64,000 nt of DNA from Chitinophaga sp. (GTDB lineage: Bacteria > Bacteroidota > Bacteroidia > Chitinophagales > Chitinophagaceae): positions 310,001 to 374,000 of the forward strand of contig NZ_JAFAIX010000012.1 in assembly GCF_019236475.1 (NCBI RefSeq). Reading direction: 5' to 3'. Positions within the stretch are counted from its first letter, which is position 1. Every line of letters starts with the position of its first letter. Positions 42,927 to 52,077 of the stretch are shown here, one piece after another. A model generated the notes under the pieces. It worked only from the letters and a program-made list of their open reading frames with translations, did not search any database and was not told the DNA's origin. The position numbers and the translations under genes are program-made.

Positions 42927-44591
42927 CTATTCTACCGTCACTTGTATCACCTGGCTATTATGCGTTGGTGGTAGCGGATCTGAAAACACACTGCACTTCA
43001 ACTGATAATGCCCCGGTTGATTTGGCATAATCACCTCCATGGTGGTTAATCTCCGCGTGATGGCTTTTGCAAGCGTTACTTTAGTACGTACCGGTGCATA
43101 GGCGGAATCCTTGGTAGTAAAACCGTATCCCAATACCGGCTCATTGTTCCAATTGATAGGAACTGATTGAAAATAGTTATTCTCCGGCTGCAAGACAAGC
43201 GTATAATGTTCCCCTCTTCTCACTTTCAGTTGATGAGCGGCCGGTTTCAGTTGGATCAGATTATAAGAATAATAAGCACTGTCCCGATAATAATCCCAAG
43301 TACCAATGCTGGTCTTAATACTGTCTGTTATAGGGAGATTCGAGCCAAACACGAGCACTTCTTTTCCCCACAACTGCTTTTCCGTATCCCAGAAATTATA
43401 TTGACTCCTGCGGGAATAGCGGGAATTAAGACTGTAAGAAAGATGACCAGTATAGAACATATATTTCGAAGGCAACTGATAGCTGTTTAGGAAGACAACA
43501 GGTCTTTCGCCAGCCACCGCCGCTATTTTCCCAGTCCATTCTTTATTGTTATGGATCTCCGGACGTATTTCCACCCCTGGCATGAAATCCCAGATCATAT
43601 ACACCCTTGTAACCAAGACTAGCAACAGCGTAACCGGTAAAGTATATAGGAAGACACGGCCTTTCCAGCCCTTACGCTTAATCGTTTGATGCGCCAGAAT
43701 GACCGCTGGTGTAAATAACATCACTGTCCAATTGGCTTCTACTCTCCCTTTGAAAGTACTGATCATAAAAAACACCAACACCCCTATCAGAGAGAATTTC
43801 AGCGCTCTTTCGAAGGTGTGTTGTATAGGACAGATGCAGGCATAATAAATCACCAACCACCCTAGCAATGGCCCAAATAGCAATAATTGTCCTCCCAAGT
43901 AATCCAGGGTAAAACTAATATCATAACTGGAGGCATTTCTTTCTACCAGGTGATACTGCAATGACGGGAACCCATGCGTATACTGCCATATGATATGCGG
44001 CATGAATAACACGGTAGTCAGTATACAGGCTACATAAAACTTGAATACACGGAGCAGATTCAAGTTAGACAGCACGGTAAAGAATACCAACAATACCCCA
44101 TGGTATTTGCTGTAAAACATCAATGCCATGGCGATTCCTAACAGGATGGTATTTTTCCAGCTTTGTTCGTCCACAAATACTTTGTATGCCCAGAAATATA
44201 AGGAGGCAAAGAAAATCAGGGGAACATCAGGCACTGCCAGCATACCACCTATTTGCATGGCCCCCATAGAGCCTATAATCAGGTAGTATAGCCGGTTATC
44301 TTCCTTACTAAGCAATTTGGCGGTTACCCAGAGCGTGAGGGTATTAATCATCACAATCAGCAATCGCACACCTAGCTCATTATGAAAAATACCATAACCG
44401 ATTTTTATCAGCAGGGCAATCATAGGAGGATGGTCAAAGTACCCCCAATCCAAATGGCGAGAATATACCCAGTAATAGGCTTCATCATCCCACAATTCGG
44501 AGAAACACGCCTGCAACAGGCCCAGCACCAGCCAGCCCAGTAAAAAAAGATTTCTATATTGATTCTTTGAAAAGAAATGTGGTATGCCCAT
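42927..44591 (-). CDS. Family 39 (ArnT/PMT-like) integral-membrane glycosyltransferase
   Basis: 554 residues with about 10-12 hydrophobic helices. The N-terminal periplasmic loop carries the acidic motif FSELWDDEAYYWVYSRHLDWGYFDHPPMIALLIK, typical of GT39/ArnT-like enzymes that use polyprenyl-phosphate sugars. The C-terminal 180 residues form a soluble beta-rich domain outside the membrane. It probably transfers a sugar to lipid A, a glycan or a protein. Last gene of the uvrD-recX-nit-VOC-nagA run, 33 bases after nagA. Confidence 0.87.
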   Translation of the reverse strand: MGIPHFFSKNQYRNLFLLGWLVLGLLQACFSELWDDEAYYWVYSRHLDWGYFDHPPMIALLIKIGYGIFHNELGVRLLIVMINTLTLWVTAKLLSKEDNRLYYLIIGSMGAMQIGGMLAVPDVPLIFFASLYFWAYKVFVDEQSWKNTILLGIAMALMFYSKYHGVLLVFFTVLSNLNLLRVFKFYVACILTTVLFMPHIIWQYTHGFPSLQYHLVERNASSYDISFTLDYLGGQLLLFGPLLGWLVIYYACICPIQHTFERALKFSLIGVLVFFMISTFKGRVEANWTVMLFTPAVILAHQTIKRKGWKGRVFLYTLPVTLLLVLVTRVYMIWDFMPGVEIRPEIHNNKEWTGKIAAVAGERPVVFLNSYQLPSKYMFYTGHLSYSLNSRYSRRSQYNFWDTEKQLWGKEVLVFGSNLPITDSIKTSIGTWDYYRDSAYYSYNLIQLKPAAHQLKVRRGEHYTLVLQPENNYFQSVPINWNNEPVLGYGFTTKDSAYAPVRTKVTLAKAITRRLTTMEVIMPNQPGHYQLKCSVFSDPLPPTHNSQVIQVTVE

Positions 44592-44624
44592 GCGCGACCT
44601 AAAAGTTTGACGCGAAGATACTCA

Positions 44625-45722
44625 TTAAGCGTAAACGACTGTTTCTCCGTCTTTAGGTATCACCAGGAAGGCTGCCCGACAACCAGGTGCGATTCGCCCG
44701 ATTTCCTGTTCCATTCCCAGGGCCATCGCCGGATACAGCGACCCCATACGGATGGCTTCCCGCATACTGCAAATATTATGTTTTGCACAGTTGCGTACTG
44801 CTTGTAGCATTGTCAGGCGAGAGCCAGATAATACCCCGGTACCACTGACAAATCTATCTTTTTCTTTCAGGTAGATGTAATGCCCTTCTTTATTCTCTTC
44901 TACCGCGTCTGTAATGAGATAGAGGCGGTTTCCCATTATTTTCTTACTGATACGTATCGTCGCAAAATCCACATGCACACCATCCGCCACGATACTGGCA
45001 AATACGCCCGGATGATCGTAGATAGCCCCCACGAGGCCAGGAGCCCGACTTTCCAACGGCGACATGGCATTGAACAAATGGGTGGCATGGTGGATACCAT
45101 TTTCAAATGCCGTATAGGCTTCCGCGTAAGTAGCGTTACTATGCCCTGCATACACGATGATACCTGCATCCTGCAACTGCTTTACCAGCCTTGGATCACA
45201 GCACTCTGGCGCGAGGGTTACGAGTCTCACTACATCACTACCATTCTCCAAAATCCAGTCTATATCTTCCTGTGTAGGTTGTTTGATGAATTCGGGGAGA
45301 TGCGCCCCTTTCTTAGCTGGATTGATGAAAGGCCCCTCCAAGTGAAGCCCCAACACACCTTTTCTCCCCTGCTGCCAGTACTGGCGCACTGCACGCATAG
45401 CTTCCAGCATAATTTCCGGGGCAATCGTAGCAACAGTAGGCATAATGAAGGCAGCCCCACCTTGCTTACTATATTCATAAGTGGCTGTCAGCGATTCCAC
45501 GCTAGGATACATAGAAAATATCTGACCATTGCCGCCATATATCTGTAAATCAACCAACGCCGGCGCCATATATGCTCCATCTAGGTCAATGATCTCATGA
45601 TCTTCCGGCACATCTTCTACGGGTAAGATATTAGTAATCAACCCATTGTCGGTAGACACGGCATGACCTTTCAATACTTCCTCTCCGGTAAATACAGTGG
45701 CATTAACATATGAAGTGGGCAT
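44625..45722 (-). CDS. nagA: N-acetylglucosamine-6-phosphate deacetylase
   Basis: 365 residues. Deacetylates GlcNAc-6-P to glucosamine-6-P in amino-sugar and peptidoglycan recycling. Metal and catalytic motifs: ALVDLQIYGGNG (Gln replacing the usual His pair, as in other NagA), LHLEGPFINPAKKGAH with metal-binding Glu, YAGHSNATYAEAYTAFENGIHHATHLFNAMSPLESR, and LITDAVEE with the catalytic Asp. It follows the VOC gene by 11 bases. Confidence 0.93.
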   Translation of the reverse strand: MPTSYVNATVFTGEEVLKGHAVSTDNGLITNILPVEDVPEDHEIIDLDGAYMAPALVDLQIYGGNGQIFSMYPSVESLTATYEYSKQGGAAFIMPTVATIAPEIMLEAMRAVRQYWQQGRKGVLGLHLEGPFINPAKKGAHLPEFIKQPTQEDIDWILENGSDVVRLVTLAPECCDPRLVKQLQDAGIIVYAGHSNATYAEAYTAFENGIHHATHLFNAMSPLESRAPGLVGAIYDHPGVFASIVADGVHVDFATIRISKKIMGNRLYLITDAVEENKEGHYIYLKEKDRFVSGTGVLSGSRLTMLQAVRNCAKHNICSMREAIRMGSLYPAMALGMEQEIGRIAPGCRAAFLVIPKDGETVVYA

Positions 45723-45733
45723 ATCTGGTATTT

Positions 45734-46126
45734 TTAGCGTGATACTTCGTATAACTCTAAAGGTAGCCCATCGGGATCAGCAAAAAAAGTAAAACGTTGA
45801 TTTGTGTGAGGATCAATTCGTACAGGCTCTGGGGTAATACCTTTGCTTTGAAGGTCCGCCACTGCTTTATCAATATCAGTAACGGAGAAAGCCAGGTGTC
45901 GTAGGCCCTGTGCCTCTGGCCTGCTTACGCGGGCAGGTGGATCAGGGAAAGAAAACAATTCAATTACATATTGATCTCCGATGGCAAGATCCAGTTTCCA
46001 GGAATCTCTTTCTTCTCGGTAAACCTCTCTGATAATACGCAACCCAAGCACATCCCGATAAAATGCTTTACTACGTTCGTAATTAGCGCAAATGATCGCG
46101 ATGTGATGGATGCCGTTTAATATCAT
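45734..46126 (-). CDS. VOC-family protein (GloA2/YaeR-like)
   Basis: 130 residues forming one pair of beta-alpha-beta-beta-beta modules: IHHIAIICANYERSKAFYRDVLGLRIIREVYREERDSWKLDLAIGDQYVIELFSF and GLRHLAFSVTDIDKAVADLQSKGI...RFTFFADPDGLPLELYEV. Metal ligands are probably the His of IHHI, a Glu, the His of GLRHLAF and the terminal Glu. Close to the YaeR/SMU.1112c type. Function unproven. It lies 7 bases after the nitrilase gene and 11 before nagA. Confidence 0.87.
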   Translation of the reverse strand: MILNGIHHIAIICANYERSKAFYRDVLGLRIIREVYREERDSWKLDLAIGDQYVIELFSFPDPPARVSRPEAQGLRHLAFSVTDIDKAVADLQSKGITPEPVRIDPHTNQRFTFFADPDGLPLELYEVSR

Positions 46127-46133
46127 GATATGA

Positions 46134-46931
46134 TTAGTCTAAAATAGTGAAAACGTCAGCGTCTTTGAGGAAAGGAATATTCTTTCTTACTTCATTCAGA
46201 CGCTCACGGGAAAGGGTATACGTAAATATATCCTGGTCGTGTGCTTTTTCGTAAATGATTTCTCCCATTGGATCAATCAGGCTGGTATCGCCGCTATGGT
46301 AGATATTATTGCCATCATTACCTACGCGATTTACACCAATTACGTAACATTGATTTTCGATAGCGCGGGCACGGAGCAAGGTTTTCCAAGCGGTATTGCG
46401 TCTTTCGGGCCAATTGGCAACATATACCAGCACATCATACGCCGGTTCACCGGTTTCTGACTGAATGGTATTGCGGGCCCATACCGGGAAACGCAGGTCA
46501 AAGCAGATATTTAAATTGATTTTCCAGCCTTTTACAGAACCAATCAAACGCTTGCTGCCAGCAGTATAATGTTCATGCTCTCCAGCATATCCGAAGAGAT
46601 GACGTTTATCGTAAGTGCCATATGTGCCATTAGGCAACATCCAAACAAGACGATTAACATAATGGCCATTTTCTTCAATCATCAGGCTACCCGCGAGAAT
46701 GATGTTCTTTTCAGCAGACTTCTTTTTCATCCATTGAAAGGCACTGCCGTCCATTGTCTGTGCAAGGTTTTCAGGCACCATGCTGAAACCGGTACTGAAC
46801 ATCTCCGGTAAAAAAACCACTTCCGTCCGTTCTCCTATGCTGTTGATTTTTTCATCGAACATGCGCAGGTTAGCGTCAATATCTTCCCAGGCTAAATCGG
46901 ACTGAATAAGTGTTACTTTTAAATCTGACAT
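46134..46931 (-). CDS. Nitrilase-superfamily amidase (omega-amidase, YafV/NIT2-like)
   Basis: 265 residues with the catalytic triad of the carbon-nitrogen hydrolase fold: Glu in VVFLPEMFSTGF, Lys in GTYDKRHLFGYAGEHEHYTAG, and Cys in LNICFDLRFPVWARN. YafV/NIT2 enzymes hydrolyse alpha-ketoglutaramate and similar side products, a metabolite-repair role. It is in the run uvrD-recX-nit-VOC-nagA, 62 bases after recX. Confidence 0.9.
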   Translation of the reverse strand: MSDLKVTLIQSDLAWEDIDANLRMFDEKINSIGERTEVVFLPEMFSTGFSMVPENLAQTMDGSAFQWMKKKSAEKNIILAGSLMIEENGHYVNRLVWMLPNGTYGTYDKRHLFGYAGEHEHYTAGSKRLIGSVKGWKINLNICFDLRFPVWARNTIQSETGEPAYDVLVYVANWPERRNTAWKTLLRARAIENQCYVIGVNRVGNDGNNIYHSGDTSLIDPMGEIIYEKAHDQDIFTYTLSRERLNEVRKNIPFLKDADVFTILD

Positions 46932-46993
46932 TGTTGAAAATTATAACTACAAATTTACATCCTGCCGCTTTAGAAACTTTTTAAATTATCCCT

Positions 46994-47455
46994 TTACAAC
47001 TCCGGATTATTTGCGATTTGTTCAAGCGCCTCACTAATAAGATCCTGTTCATATCCTCGTTGCAGCAGGTATTGTATCGTTTTGAACTTCCTTTTCAGCG
47101 GAACTTCCCCACGGAGCGAATGGTATTTTTTCTCTACCTGTTGCTGTAACGCGGCGGTATAATCCTCCTCATCAATTTCCTCCATTCCCTTACGAATACA
47201 GTAGGAAGATACCTGTTTTTGCTTCAGTCCAGCCTGTATTTTCTTGCGGCCCCATTGCTTCATCCTGAATTTTCCGCCGGCATAGGCGCGGGCAAATCTT
47301 TCTTCATTGAGAAAGTTTTCAGCGATGAGCGCAGCGATGGCCTCTTCTACTTCAGCCCCACGCATGCCCAGTTCCAGGGCTCTGTACTTCACTTCCGAAT
47401 GACATCTTTCCTGATAGGCACAATACTGCCTCAGTTTCTCCAATGCTTGCGACAT
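46994..47455 (-). CDS. recX: Regulatory protein RecX
   Basis: 153 residues of helical RecX repeats: LEKLRQYCAYQERCHSEVKYRALELGMRGAEVEEAIAALIAENFLNEERFARAYAGGKFRMKQWGRKKIQAGLKQKQV and the C-terminal PLKRKFKTIQYLLQRGYEQDLISEALE. RecX binds and modulates RecA filaments. It lies 9 bases after uvrD, which links two DNA-repair functions; recA is not in the window. Confidence 0.93.
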   Translation of the reverse strand: MSQALEKLRQYCAYQERCHSEVKYRALELGMRGAEVEEAIAALIAENFLNEERFARAYAGGKFRMKQWGRKKIQAGLKQKQVSSYCIRKGMEEIDEEDYTAALQQQVEKKYHSLRGEVPLKRKFKTIQYLLQRGYEQDLISEALEQIANNPEL

Positions 47456-47464
47456 GCCTGAAAG

Positions 47465-49816
47465 TTAACGTACGATACGCAGTTTGGCGTAGTTGAGCAT
47501 GATTTTCTTCTCTCCGCCGCCTTTAGGGAAAACGACCGAGGCAATACGGTTATTAGGCGCGCCTTCCATTGCCTGAATGGTACCAAAACCGAATTTCTGG
47601 TGTTCTACCTGCATACCTGGTTCCATTTCTGCCGGATCATCTGGCGCAAATCCAGGTGTAGGCACATGCGTAGACGCAGCTCCTGAAGAAACTGGCTTAG
47701 GTGCAGGACGCGGTTGTGAATTTTGATTTTGTGGAGACGCGGGCGCCTTTTTCTGCATTCTGTCGAACATATTGCTGCCACCGGCTCCCCATCCGCCGCC
47801 ATTACCGTTGCTACTACCAAAGGCATTACGAATAGCGCCTCCGCCAGCATAGCTGCGGTCAATGAATTTCTCCGGCATTTCCTCCAGGAAACGACTTGGT
47901 TCATTCTGCACCAAGTTCCCAAAGCGATAACGACTATTCGCATAAGTCAGCCACAGACGCGCTTTGGCGCGGGTGATGGCTACATAGAACAGGCGTCTTT
48001 CTTCTTCCAGTTCTTCCCTGGTATTGATAGACATCCCACTTGGGAACAGGGTTTCTTCCAGGCCCACGGTAAATACTACTGGGAACTCCAGCCCTTTGGC
48101 CGCGTGGATAGTCATCAGTTTTACCACATCACTGTCCTCATTTCCTCCCTGGTCGGCATCTGTCAGCAGGGTAATCTGTTGCAGGTAAGAACCCAAGCTC
48201 TTATCAAGCAGTTCCCCTTCTTCATCAGGAGTTTCGGTAAATTCCTTGATGGAGTTCAGCAATTCCTGTACGTTTTCGTAACGAGCCAGGCCTTCTGTGG
48301 TTTTATCGTTGAAGAGTTCTTTTACGATGTTGGTAGATTTACCCACATTTACCGCGATATCGTAGGCATTGTGTTTTCCCAGCATGGCTTGGAAACTACG
48401 GATCATGGTAACGAATCCGTCGATCGCTTCCAGGGTACCGCCTTTGAATCCGAATTCCCTAGCGCGTTCCAGCACTTCCCACATAGTGATATTGTGTTCA
48501 TTGCTGAAAACAACGGTTTTTTCGATCGTTGTTTTACCGATACCACGCACAGGATAGTTGATTACACGTTTCAGACTTTCTTCATCGCGGGTATTCATGG
48601 TAATACGGAGGTAAGCCACGAAATCCTTGATTTCCTTACGTTGATAGAAGGAAACGCCGCCGTAAATGCGGTAAGGGATGGCTTTTCTACGCAGACTTTC
48701 CTCAAACGAACGGGATTGCGCATTGGTACGATAGAGGATTACGAAATCGCGGTTATCGTAGTGGTTACGGAGTTTCTGCTCCGCGATGGTATCCGCTACG
48801 AATTTACCTTCCTCGTTATCAGTCATGGTACGTACCAGTTTGATGGTATCGCCATCCTGGTTGTCTGTCCAGAGGTTTTTCTCGATCTGGCCTTTGTTAT
48901 GGGCGATCACCTCATTGGCCACATTCAGGATGGATTTGGTACTGCGATAGTTCTGTTCCAGTTTTACTACGCGAGCATCCTCATAGTCTTTTTCAAACTG
49001 CAGGATGTTCTGGATGGTAGCGCCACGGAAGGAGTAGATACTCTGGGCATCATCTCCCACTACGCAAATATTTTCATGCACGGCACCGAGTAATTTGATG
49101 ATTTCGTACTGGGCAGGGTTGGTATCCTGGTACTCATCGATCATGATGTAGCGGAACTTGTGCTGGTATTTATGGAGTACTTCGGGGAAGCTTTTCAGGA
49201 GCACATACATTTTGAACAGGAGATCATCGAAGTCCATAGCGCCGTTTTTAAAACAGCGTTTGGCGTACATATCGTAGATTTTTCCGATGAGGGGTCTGTT
49301 GGCCCGCATATCTTCCTGTTGCACGGAATAGTCGTGCTGATATTCTTCTGGTCCCATCAGGCTGTTTTTGGCAGCGGAGATGCGATTATATACGAAGTTG
49401 GGTTTATAGTGTTTATCATCAAGGTTCAGTTCATTGATGATGGTTTTGAGCACGCTCTTAGCGTCGTCGGTATCGTAGATGGTAAAATCGTTGGGATAAC
49501 CGAGGCGATGGGCTTCAGCGCGGAGAAGGCGGGCAAACACGGAGTGGAAGGTACCGATATAGAGGTTACGGGCTTCGTTGCTACCGAGGATTTTCTCCAC
49601 ACGTTCTTTCATTTCGCGTGCGGCCTTATTGGTAAAGGTGAGCGACAGGATATTGAAGGCGTCTACGCCGTTTTGCATGAGGTGGGCAATGCGGGTAGTA
49701 AGTACCTTGGTTTTGCCGGAACCGGCACCAGCCACGATCATCAGGGGTCCGTTGATATGAATGACTGCTTCGCGTTGCCGTTCGTTCAGCTCATCTAAAT
49801 AATTTGCCTTCATCAC
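47465..49816 (-). CDS. uvrD: UvrD/PcrA-type superfamily 1A DNA helicase
   Basis: 783 residues. 3'-to-5' helicase in nucleotide-excision and mismatch repair. Motif I IVAGAGSGKTKVLTTRIAHL (about 28-47), motif Ia ILSLTFTNKAAREMKER, motif II YIMIDEYQDTNPAQYEI, motif III VGDDAQSIYSFRGA, motif IV LEQNYRSTKSIL, motif V VKLMTIHAAKGLEFPVVFTVGLEETLFPS and motif VI EEERRLFYVAITRAKARL. The C-terminal 170 residues contain a Gly/Asn/Pro-rich low-complexity linker (NGNGGGWGAGGSN) before a PcrA-like tudor domain (PGMQVEHQKFGFGTIQAM). Confidence 0.95.
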   Translation of the reverse strand: MMKANYLDELNERQREAVIHINGPLMIVAGAGSGKTKVLTTRIAHLMQNGVDAFNILSLTFTNKAAREMKERVEKILGSNEARNLYIGTFHSVFARLLRAEAHRLGYPNDFTIYDTDDAKSVLKTIINELNLDDKHYKPNFVYNRISAAKNSLMGPEEYQHDYSVQQEDMRANRPLIGKIYDMYAKRCFKNGAMDFDDLLFKMYVLLKSFPEVLHKYQHKFRYIMIDEYQDTNPAQYEIIKLLGAVHENICVVGDDAQSIYSFRGATIQNILQFEKDYEDARVVKLEQNYRSTKSILNVANEVIAHNKGQIEKNLWTDNQDGDTIKLVRTMTDNEEGKFVADTIAEQKLRNHYDNRDFVILYRTNAQSRSFEESLRRKAIPYRIYGGVSFYQRKEIKDFVAYLRITMNTRDEESLKRVINYPVRGIGKTTIEKTVVFSNEHNITMWEVLERAREFGFKGGTLEAIDGFVTMIRSFQAMLGKHNAYDIAVNVGKSTNIVKELFNDKTTEGLARYENVQELLNSIKEFTETPDEEGELLDKSLGSYLQQITLLTDADQGGNEDSDVVKLMTIHAAKGLEFPVVFTVGLEETLFPSGMSINTREELEEERRLFYVAITRAKARLWLTYANSRYRFGNLVQNEPSRFLEEMPEKFIDRSYAGGGAIRNAFGSSNGNGGGWGAGGSNMFDRMQKKAPASPQNQNSQPRPAPKPVSSGAASTHVPTPGFAPDDPAEMEPGMQVEHQKFGFGTIQAMEGAPNNRIASVVFPKGGGEKKIMLNYAKLRIVR

Positions 49817-50157
49817 GAAAAAATGCTGTTTATGAAAAGTTTTTGTATGCTAGATCTGAAGGGTGTAAAAGTACAAAAATCCAGTGGAGAGAAAAAGGAA
49901 GAGTTAAGGAAACAGGAAGTAAAAGCAGGAATTACACTCCAGATAACTGAAGCCCGCAAACAATAGAACAACATATGGTCACCACTTGCACCTGCGAGGG
50001 ATGACAGATACAACAACATGGTTTACCGTCTTGTACTTTTTGCTCACTACAGGGTTGTCATAGATGTAGCGGCGATAAAATAAGATATCGAGGTTTGCAG
50101 GCTTCCGTTATCGAAAAACATTATATATAACTACGTTACTAGAATGGTTCTAAGCTA
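49817..50157. other. Intergenic gap upstream of uvrD
   Basis: No gene or clear RNA is seen. The minus-strand region just upstream of uvrD contains TACTTTTA, a possible -7 box without a clear partner. The open frame 49813-50019 is a shadow: it overlaps the start of uvrD and matches nothing. Confidence 0.5.
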
Positions 50158-50658
50158 TCAATGTCTGGTAATACGGGTTTTCAGCATTTTCCTCGCAAAG
50201 TGGATCCTGCTTTTTACCGTTCCCAAAGGTTCGTTAAGAATCGCTGCAATCTCATAGTATTTATACCCTTCGAAGTAAAGCAGAAAGGGCTGTTTGAAGA
50301 TGATCGGTAGATTATACACCGCCATTTGTACATCTTTCACCCGCAGTTCGGATTCTGCGAAATTACCAACGGCAGAAGGCTGATGGCTCAGTAGATAATC
50401 ACCCACGGCACTATCCAGCAGTCTATATTGACGGTTTCCTCTGCGGTAATTGTTAATAAAGATGTTGCGCATGATGGTATATAGCCAGGCCCGGATATTG
50501 GTGCCTGCCAGATACTTATCGCGGTTAGACAAAGCTCTGAACAAGGTTTCTTGGTAAAGATCCTTGGCTGACTCAGAGTCTTTGGTAAGCGTCACTGCGT
50601 ACGGACGCAGAAAATCGGCGTTTCCTAGTAACAAATTGTTGAATTCGGTGGATGACAT
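50158..50658 (-). CDS. ECF RNA polymerase sigma factor
   Basis: 166 residues. Sigma-70 region 2 (LRPYAVTLTKDSESAKDLYQETLFRALSNRDKYLAGTNIRAWLYTIMRNIFINNYRR) and region 4 (VYNLPIIFKQPFLLYFEGYKYYEIAAILNEPLGTVKSRIHFARKML). Region 1 is absent, as in ECF sigma factors. There is no membrane anti-sigma factor (FecR-like) or TonB receptor next to it, so this is a solo ECF. It follows the HdeD-like gene by 281 bases. Confidence 0.92.
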   Translation of the reverse strand: MSSTEFNNLLLGNADFLRPYAVTLTKDSESAKDLYQETLFRALSNRDKYLAGTNIRAWLYTIMRNIFINNYRRGNRQYRLLDSAVGDYLLSHQPSAVGNFAESELRVKDVQMAVYNLPIIFKQPFLLYFEGYKYYEIAAILNEPLGTVKSRIHFARKMLKTRITRH

Positions 50659-50939
50659 AACGGTTAACTTTAAATTTTTCGAAATACGCTACAGTATAGC
50701 AGCTCCAACAGGAGCAGGGAGTTAGGTGAAAGACGGACAGAGATGGTAATCGCCGGGGCTCCACCCAGTGCATCTGCCAATCTTTTGTACCAGCAATCGA
50801 CAGGAGGTATCAACACCCGGTCAGTGGCCAGTACTGGTCCGTTAATCTGGTGTTTTTAGTTTCATAGTGATGCGTTTTAGTTAGAAAATAAGCTTGCATA
50901 TGGGGCAATCGAAAAATAAAGGGTAAAATCCGCGAAGAC

Positions 50940-51470
50940 TCAGCGCTTACGGAGCCTAAGAGATAAAGAGATCAACATAATTCCTGATACAACAGCGTAA
51001 AAACCAAAAATCCAGGTCAGAGTAATGGCGGCAGCCACCGGATTAGATATCAACACAATGCCAAAAAAGATAGTCAGCAGTCCTCCAGCTATATACCAGC
51101 CTTCCCCTGTGATTAATTTCCTCAGCCTGATAGCAATTATCATCTCGAACAATCCGGCAATTATAGCCCAGAATGCAACCAGGTATATGAGGGCATTTCC
51201 TGTAGCGAATGGATTAATAATGGTGAGGACCCCTAATATTATACCAACAATTCCCGATAATAGAAAGACTCCCCAGTTCTCAGATGTCTTCCGGGCAGCA
51301 AGCGCCCCTGCTATAGCAAATGCACCGGCAATTAAGAGATAAGCCCCCAAAAATACTACCAGTGTGGTGAATGTGGCAACTGGCCAGAAAATGGCCAACA
51401 CACCCAGTATCAGGGCAAATAAACCCCTCAACAGAAAAATCCACCAATAATCGCTATAAAAACTCGGCAT
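50940..51470 (-). CDS. HdeD/DUF308-family membrane protein
   Basis: 176 residues in six hydrophobic helices arranged as repeated hairpins, with the family pattern WWIFLLRGLFALILGVLAIFWPVATFTTLVVFLGAYLLIAGAFAI and IVGIILGVLTIINPFATGNALIYLVAFWAIIAGLFEMI. HdeD proteins are linked to acid stress in enterics; here the role is unknown. The nearby ECF sigma factor gene is a possible, untested regulator. Confidence 0.87.
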   Translation of the reverse strand: MPSFYSDYWWIFLLRGLFALILGVLAIFWPVATFTTLVVFLGAYLLIAGAFAIAGALAARKTSENWGVFLLSGIVGIILGVLTIINPFATGNALIYLVAFWAIIAGLFEMIIAIRLRKLITGEGWYIAGGLLTIFFGIVLISNPVAAAITLTWIFGFYAVVSGIMLISLSLRLRKR

Positions 51471-52077
51471 GCATTCCTGGTTTATGGTTTCACAATCCGC
51501 TGCAAATAATCGGTAGGTATACGCCAGCGTACAATCAGACTTTTTTTCGATAACAATAACAATCCTTTGAATAATCAGAAACCCGGGTACCAGCTCCCTT
51601 TTTACTTTACTTGTTGCTTAAAATAGGCCTTCATTGCATCCACACTATGGAGATTTTACCCCATTTTGTATAAAAGCATAATGGCAGGCGTTTTCATATT
51701 CAGTAATCTATACATGTAATCAGTGCTGAGGTACCACAATATTTATGACTAGGCACATAAAATCCTCCCTGAAAACATGAATTACTGCTTGAACAACAAC
51801 AGGTTAGCTCAAAATGTTTAACGGGTGCCCGACTCTCGAAAAAAATCAGCCTGATGACTTACGACTGATAGCTAAAACATGCTAATAGACTCACATACTA
51901 TAAACAACACATGCGTTGTTTCATTAAGACTAGGACTCTATTATAAATTTATAAAATTTTGTTAAAATAAACAAAACCTTTTGGGTGGCCGTTTATCGCA
52001 ATTTCTCAGACCTCACACTAACGCATATACGAAAAACGAAGGTTAACCAGTTGGTAAATTCTATTCGTCCACTTTTA
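51471..52077. other. 607-base AT-rich gap
   Basis: No coding region is supported. The gap contains a near-palindrome AAACAAC ... GTTGTTT (51902-51921) and an AT-rich tract around 51940-51980 that could house promoters. The flanking genes are both on the minus strand, so part of this must control the HdeD-like gene. Confidence 0.5.

Noticed and set aside
47723..49093. 456-codon plus-strand frame opposite uvrD
   Set aside because: It lies wholly antisense to a helicase with all SF1 motifs, and its translation is Phe/Ile/His-rich with no family pattern. Shadow frame.
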